From assembly GCF_015234585.1 (NCBI RefSeq), contig NZ_JADFCM010000001.1:868001-932000 (forward strand): a DNA stretch of 64,000 nt, written 5' to 3'. Below the pieces are notes generated by a model that did not search any database, was not told where the DNA came from, and saw nothing but the letters and a program-made list of their open reading frames with translations. Within the stretch, counting starts at the first letter, position 1. Every line of letters starts with the position of its first letter. Shown here in pieces: positions 60,030 to 64,000 of the stretch. Origin of the DNA: Pseudalkalibacillus hwajinpoensis. Its GTDB lineage: Bacteria > Bacillota > Bacilli > Bacillales > Guptibacillaceae. Both the position numbers and the translations under genes were made by a program.

Positions 60030-60191
60030 TCAGTTCTTCGCTTTTTTGTTCGCTCGATCTTCTTCCTCAGTTTCGAGCATGCCGTAATCACCATTCATCG
60101 CCTGTTCATCTAAATCCGCACCATATTCATTCGTAAATTTGTTTCTATTGTTTTGATTTATTTCGCTTTTGCTTGGTGTCTTTTTGTCCAT
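60030..60191 (-). CDS. 53-residue hydrophilic protein, possibly sporulation-related
   Basis: MDKKTPSKSEINQNNRNKF begins a short, highly charged, Asn/Lys/Glu-rich peptide that ends in EEEDRANKKAKN. GGAGGTGA precedes the ATG at ideal distance. Composition resembles small Bacillales proteins of the YfhD/SASP-like kind, but no specific match is claimed. Confidence 0.6.
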   Translation of the reverse strand: MDKKTPSKSEINQNNRNKFTNEYGADLDEQAMNGDYGMLETEEEDRANKKAKN

Positions 60192-60326
60192 GATATTCAC
60201 CTCCACTGAATAGGTTGGCTAATCATGGAAAAAGTATACCTATTAAATGAGCCGGATAACCACTATTTCTGAAAAACGAAGGTACGTTCATTTGTGAGAC
60301 TTGTTTTAAAAACAACTAAGATTAAA

Positions 60327-60367
60327 AAAAGCGCCTCGCCCTTATAGAAAAGGGTGAGGCGCTTTTG
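60327..60367. terminator. Strong terminator of the lipoprotein gene
   Basis: A 17-bp perfect GC-rich stem (60327-60343 with 60349-60365), A run on the left and T run on the right; serves the minus-strand gene. Confidence 0.9.
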
Positions 60368-60378
60368 GGCGACATCCA

Positions 60379-61485
60379 TTATTGATAATTAATGATCGCT
60401 GGATTTGGATCAAGTTGCAACACTTCGGATGGGGTTAGAACCGGTTTATCTTTGTTATAGAAAATTTTAAATCCGCCGTATTGAACAGGCTCATTTCGAA
60501 CAAATTTACGGTAAAGCGACATTTTCGTTCCATAGTCGCCGTATCCGTCAAAGTTTAGAGCAACCTCTACGTTATCTGTTGGCTTGATTGCCTGTTTGTT
60601 CGTCACAGCGTGATCAGTGAACTGGTGGACGAGAACAATCTTATCAGGTAGATCATTATCTTCAACAAATTTAGATACATAGTCGACAACTTCCTGTACT
60701 TCTGAGCCATCCACACTACCTAGATCGATACCTGGTGTTTGACCTTCTTCTACGTGGAACTCCGTATCGATGGCAACATGAACGTAAGGAAACTTAAGCC
60801 ATTTTTCAAGAAGCTTCACTTGATGAAGAGCAGTGTCACGACCAAGCTGAACATCTAGCATTAAAATGGCATTATGTTTCTTAGCAAGCTCTGCGTATTC
60901 GTCAATATCCTCTTCTGAGGTCATATGATAATATTTTCCATTCGGTCCTGGATCGCGCTGAGCAATCGTTGTGATTAACTCAATTGTTGGAATCGCTGGC
61001 CGGTTTGGATCAGCATCGGAATAAGCTTGTGTTTGTTCTTTTAATTTCGTCATCAGGGCTTCAGGTTCCATCTCACCGAGAATGCCCATTTGAGTGGAGT
61101 TCGGTTGACCATAGTAAGCAACAAGGCGGTAATCTTTTAGAATACCATCCGTTTCATCAGTTGTGCCTTCCATTAGCGTTTCGCCAACGGGTGTTTTTCT
61201 TGTGCGGTCTTCACCGTGGGCTTCAACGACAGGCATTTTCGCTAATTCTTCTTCGGTCATGGTTTCATCAAGCGGTTTAGCGTCCTCAGAAGGCTCCATG
61301 GCTTTGAAAGGTTGAGGAGTCTCTTCTTTTTTTTCCGTCTTTTCTTCTTTTTCTTTGTTTTCATCTTCATTCGTTGCTTGCTGATCAGCTTGTTCGTCAG
61401 TTTGCTCGTTTGTTGAGGCGGTGTTCGAACATGCGGTAACTAAAGCTACTAAAGCAACGAGAAGGAAAAGGAATAGCTTCCTCAT
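60379..61485 (-). CDS. Large hypothetical lipoprotein, TIM-barrel-like
   Basis: A 368-residue lipoprotein: signal peptide with lipobox VTAC (Cys about 19), a Glu/Lys/Thr-rich linker (about 25-60) and a conserved domain (90-365). The domain alternates strands and helices (RLVAYYGQPNSTQMGILG, AILMLDVQLG, VHVAIDTEFHVEEG, KIVLVHQF), suggestive of a TIM barrel like glycoside-hydrolase-type proteins; conserved acidic residues at strand ends could be catalytic. Function unknown. GGAAGTGA fixes the start at MRKLFLF; the longer frame is rejected. Confidence 0.75.
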   Translation of the reverse strand: MRKLFLFLLVALVALVTACSNTASTNEQTDEQADQQATNEDENKEKEEKTEKKEETPQPFKAMEPSEDAKPLDETMTEEELAKMPVVEAHGEDRTRKTPVGETLMEGTTDETDGILKDYRLVAYYGQPNSTQMGILGEMEPEALMTKLKEQTQAYSDADPNRPAIPTIELITTIAQRDPGPNGKYYHMTSEEDIDEYAELAKKHNAILMLDVQLGRDTALHQVKLLEKWLKFPYVHVAIDTEFHVEEGQTPGIDLGSVDGSEVQEVVDYVSKFVEDNDLPDKIVLVHQFTDHAVTNKQAIKPTDNVEVALNFDGYGDYGTKMSLYRKFVRNEPVQYGGFKIFYNKDKPVLTPSEVLQLDPNPAIINYQ

Positions 61486-61646
61486 GATATTCACTTCCTT
61501 ATGTAAGTTAATGAGATTCATAGTTTTGTCAAAACGACCTTCTCATTCTAACACATCCCGAGTAAAACCGAACGAATAGACAGGTAATAAGGTGAAATGA
61601 GGTAATCAGTACTATATTTCATATCGAAAGCGATCGTTTACAAAGA

Positions 61647-61682
61647 AAAGCTGCCGTCCTTTTAAAGGGATGGCAGCTTTAA
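61647..61682. terminator. Terminator after the cytochrome-propeller gene
   Basis: Thirteen-bp stem AAAGCTGCCGTCC/GGATGGCAGCTTT with one G-T pair, A run before it providing the minus-strand T tract. Confidence 0.85.
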
Positions 61683-61719
61683 AGCTGTTGGAAGGTGAAA
61701 CAATTTTACATGTAGAGGT

Positions 61720-63678
61720 TCATTCAATTAAGTCAATGGAACGCACGTACTCAGCGATTGCGGCAACTTCGCCTTCTTCGAATTGAGGCTTTGTTTCATA
61801 TTCATGGCGTTCAATAGCGTCGTCGATGGTTTCAGCACTTCCATCGTGTAAATAAGGCGCTGTCGCAAAGACGCCAAGTAGCGTTGGAACATCAAACTGA
61901 GAAGGTGTTCTAGGATTTTGGAAGTGAGCTCTTGCATCGCCCTCAGATGGTTGATCTGTTTCATTCGCTGTTCCAATATCATAGAGGAAATCGGTGTTAT
62001 CAGTTGATAACTTTCCGTCTGCATCTAGAGCATTCGCACTATTTGTAAATTGCGATCCGCCATGGCAAGAAAGACAGTTACCAGCACCTTCAAAAAGTTC
62101 TTTCCCGAGTTCAGCTTGATCCGTTAAGCTACCATCATCAGCTCGATAAGGACTCTCCGGAACTGGAAATGATTCTGGCTGATCCAGGTAAGCGAAGAGC
62201 GCATCATACATATGCTGTACGCCATCAGGAAGCTCTTCTCCAGCATCGTAATCAAGCATACCGCCCATTTCTCCCTGGATCGTTAAGATATAATCCGTGA
62301 AATCATCTCGACTTCCATCCCATAGGAACAAGCCGGTTTCGGTTGCTTTCACATTACTGGGCACGTTACGAGGTCCTTTCGGTGTCGTTAATGTTAACCC
62401 ATTAATATCGCCATCAGCATGACAAGAGGCGCAGCTCATCCAGTTGTTTCCTGTGATATCAGTCGCATAATCATCGCTATTCCCACTATAAAAAATTTGT
62501 TTCCCTTCTCTCACAAGAGGGGAGAGGGGATCCTCTTTGATAAGTGGTAGATTATCACCAGACAGTTTCGCACGAGCATAAGCGCTATCGCCACCAGTAT
62601 CGATTGTTGTGAGATCATGACTCATCGCATTGTGAACGTAAAGCTCACTTCCATCGGGAGAGATCGCGATTCCTCTTGGGTTATCACCAGGAATTCTTCT
62701 TAATACTTGAGTCGCATTACCGCCACGCGTAAGATCAAACACGACGAGATCCTCACTACCTGCCATAACGACGTATGCTTTTTTACCCTCTGGGTCAAAT
62801 GCAACGTCATATGGATTAGAAACAATTAACGTTTCATTATTCACATCTAACACATTGATTTCTTCAAAAAGCTCTTTCCGTTGATCCACAAGCTCTTTAT
62901 CTTCTTCTAGGTCAATGACAGAGATCGCTGGAAAGACGGTTTCTTCAAAATTGATCGGTGTATCCACATTTGTCACAAGATGAGGAACCCATGCGGTTTT
63001 GCCGTCTGGCGCTATGACAAACTGTTCTAACTTATTTGGGATTCCTTGACTCACTTTAGGATCATTCTGATCAGGTGAATCTGCTAGTTTGATGACGGAA
63101 GTGACGGCGTCTTCATTCGTTTCAATTACACTTATTTTTCCTGACAAATAGTGAGGAACGTAAATTTTTTGCCCATCTTTTGTCATTGTGAGCGTACGAG
63201 GACGTTCATCCACTTGAATGGTCTTTGTTGTTTTCTTTTCCCGTAAATCAATGACAGAGACAGAAGAAGAGCGGTAATTTGCAACATACAATGTTGTGCC
63301 GTCAGAACTTGTAACTAATCCAAATGGCTCATTATCTGTTGGAATCGAGTCTGTCACTTTCTTTTTCTTAAGATCAATGACATCGATCTGATTGCTGTAC
63401 ATCGTACTAACATAGAGCGTTTTTCCATCAGGACTTAATGCGAGCTGTCTTGGTTCTTGTCCAACAGGAATTTCGTCCATTACTTCCTTCGTTGATGGAT
63501 CGACAATCGAAACGGAATTGACATCTATGTTGGCAATATAAAGAACTTCGCCACTTTCATCAAGAAGCGTATTTGTACTTGTACTTGTTTGCTCCCTTAT
63601 CACTTCAGGATCCTCACTGCACGCAGTGAGGATCAGAAGGAGGATAAATGAGAGTGGGAAGAAGAGCTTTTTCATCAT
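61720..63678 (-). CDS. Lipoprotein with YVTN beta-propeller and C-terminal di-haem cytochrome domain
   Basis: About 652 residues. Signal with lipobox LTAC; a seven-blade-like YVTN propeller (about 45-375) built of repeated DGKTLYVS/VIDL units; then a cytochrome c peroxidase/MauG-like region with two CxxCH haem sites, SCASCHADG (about 416-424) and NCLSCHGG (about 534-541), and LHDGS near the end. It is anchored outside the membrane and likely acts in extracellular electron transfer or oxidation. AGGGTG is best spaced to ATG 63678. The next gene upstream is 15 bases away, so they share an operon. Confidence 0.87.
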   Translation of the reverse strand: MMKKLFFPLSFILLLILTACSEDPEVIREQTSTSTNTLLDESGEVLYIANIDVNSVSIVDPSTKEVMDEIPVGQEPRQLALSPDGKTLYVSTMYSNQIDVIDLKKKKVTDSIPTDNEPFGLVTSSDGTTLYVANYRSSSVSVIDLREKKTTKTIQVDERPRTLTMTKDGQKIYVPHYLSGKISVIETNEDAVTSVIKLADSPDQNDPKVSQGIPNKLEQFVIAPDGKTAWVPHLVTNVDTPINFEETVFPAISVIDLEEDKELVDQRKELFEEINVLDVNNETLIVSNPYDVAFDPEGKKAYVVMAGSEDLVVFDLTRGGNATQVLRRIPGDNPRGIAISPDGSELYVHNAMSHDLTTIDTGGDSAYARAKLSGDNLPLIKEDPLSPLVREGKQIFYSGNSDDYATDITGNNWMSCASCHADGDINGLTLTTPKGPRNVPSNVKATETGLFLWDGSRDDFTDYILTIQGEMGGMLDYDAGEELPDGVQHMYDALFAYLDQPESFPVPESPYRADDGSLTDQAELGKELFEGAGNCLSCHGGSQFTNSANALDADGKLSTDNTDFLYDIGTANETDQPSEGDARAHFQNPRTPSQFDVPTLLGVFATAPYLHDGSAETIDDAIERHEYETKPQFEEGEVAAIAEYVRSIDLIE

Positions 63679-63693
63679 CACATACACCCTAAT

Positions 63694-64000
63694 TTAATTT
63701 GATTTGCTAATTTCCACCGGTACTAGGACTGGGGAAATGCCGTTTTCTCCGTGACCTGCTTGAATTTGTGGAACCATGTCACCATCTGTATTTCCTGAAT
63801 CATCATCCGTTTTATAGAAGTCTCCAGTATCCCAAAACTCACTTGCCTGCATTCCTTGATCAAGGGCTGGACCATCAATGACTTGATTGTAGAAATCAGT
63901 ATAGCGCTGGGTGATAATTTCACGTTCGAGATTTTCAGGAGCATCCTGATCAGATCCTGTATTATTCAGAGTTAATAAAGCGTTTCTCAAGACTGCAGAT
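63694..64000 (-). CDS. Hypothetical protein, N-terminal part outside window
   Basis: The frame is open to the window edge (SAVLRNALLTLNN...), so the TTG at 63990 is probably internal and the gene begins beyond 64000. The visible 100 residues are acidic and include FWDTGDFYKTDDDSGNTDG and ISPVLVPVEISKSN before the stop. Family not recognised. It is encoded just upstream of, and probably co-transcribed with, the propeller/cytochrome lipoprotein, so a shared extracellular redox role is possible. Confidence 0.6.
   Translation of the reverse strand, partial: SAVLRNALLTLNNTGSDQDAPENLEREIITQRYTDFYNQVIDGPALDQGMQASEFWDTGDFYKTDDDSGNTDGDMVPQIQAGHGENGISPVLVPVEISKSN

Overview
The window looks like the chromosome of a low-GC, spore-forming member of the Bacillaceae. 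Supporting points are a CwlJ-type spore-cortex hydrolase, a YeeI-type YebC protein, an HssRS/HrtBA haem module, strong AGGAGG ribosome binding sites, frequent TTG/GTG starts and Rho-independent terminators between most genes. An operon for mannosylglycerate, an osmolyte of marine algae and thermophiles, hints at a marine or saline habitat; that is inference, and I do not name a genus.

Left part (1-13.9 kb), ordinary chromosome: the end of a class I ribonucleotide reductase pair, glutamate 5-kinase (proB), then a four-gene mannosylglycerate module (RpiR regulator, PTS EIIABC, GH38 alpha-mannosidase, glycerate kinase) with two cre-like sites. After it come a divergent MerR/SDR pair with a 19-bp-spacer MerR promoter, a P1-family peptidase, a YeeI-type YebC regulator and a small membrane protein.

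14.2-18.45 kb: a complete type II CBASS anti-phage operon (cyclic-oligonucleotide synthase, Cap2 E1-E2 fusion, Cap3 JAMM protease, TM-SAVED effector) with overlapping or abutting genes.

18.5-30.2 kb and 39.3-48.1 kb: the most unusual part. Twenty-eight copies of a directly oriented intergenic repeat (core TCTCGGAGC, usually followed by a terminator hairpin whose arms vary while still pairing, and in about half of the copies by the tail TTTGAAATAATTGGTATT) separate single genes or small operons. Nearly all genes point the same way as the repeats. Cargo is small membrane proteins, immunity-like proteins (SUKH, DUF4259-like), two GNAT acetyltransferases, two MFS exporters, CcdA, a sigma/anti-sigma pair and a possible bacteriocin. 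One repeat-to-repeat unit of about 307 bp occurs twice, 15 kb apart, and one interval is empty. The layout resembles a gene-cassette array. A tyrosine recombinase with all catalytic residues lies 1.9 kb after the last repeat. Whether it moves the units is not shown by the sequence.

30.2-39.3 kb, a repeat-free island between the two blocks: a DUF2935 protein, the HssRS-HrtBA haem-stress system on the minus strand, a DMT exporter divergent from a MocR regulator, another DMT exporter, and decayed gene fragments.

48.5-64 kb: a GC-richer PRISE-type reductase, the recombinase, CwlJ, a GT39-GT2-GtrA cell-surface glycosylation operon divergent from an OmpR-type two-component system, a LytTR/DUF3021 pair, small membrane and zinc-ribbon proteins, a large lipoprotein, and a YVTN beta-propeller/di-haem cytochrome lipoprotein with a partial gene cut by the window end.
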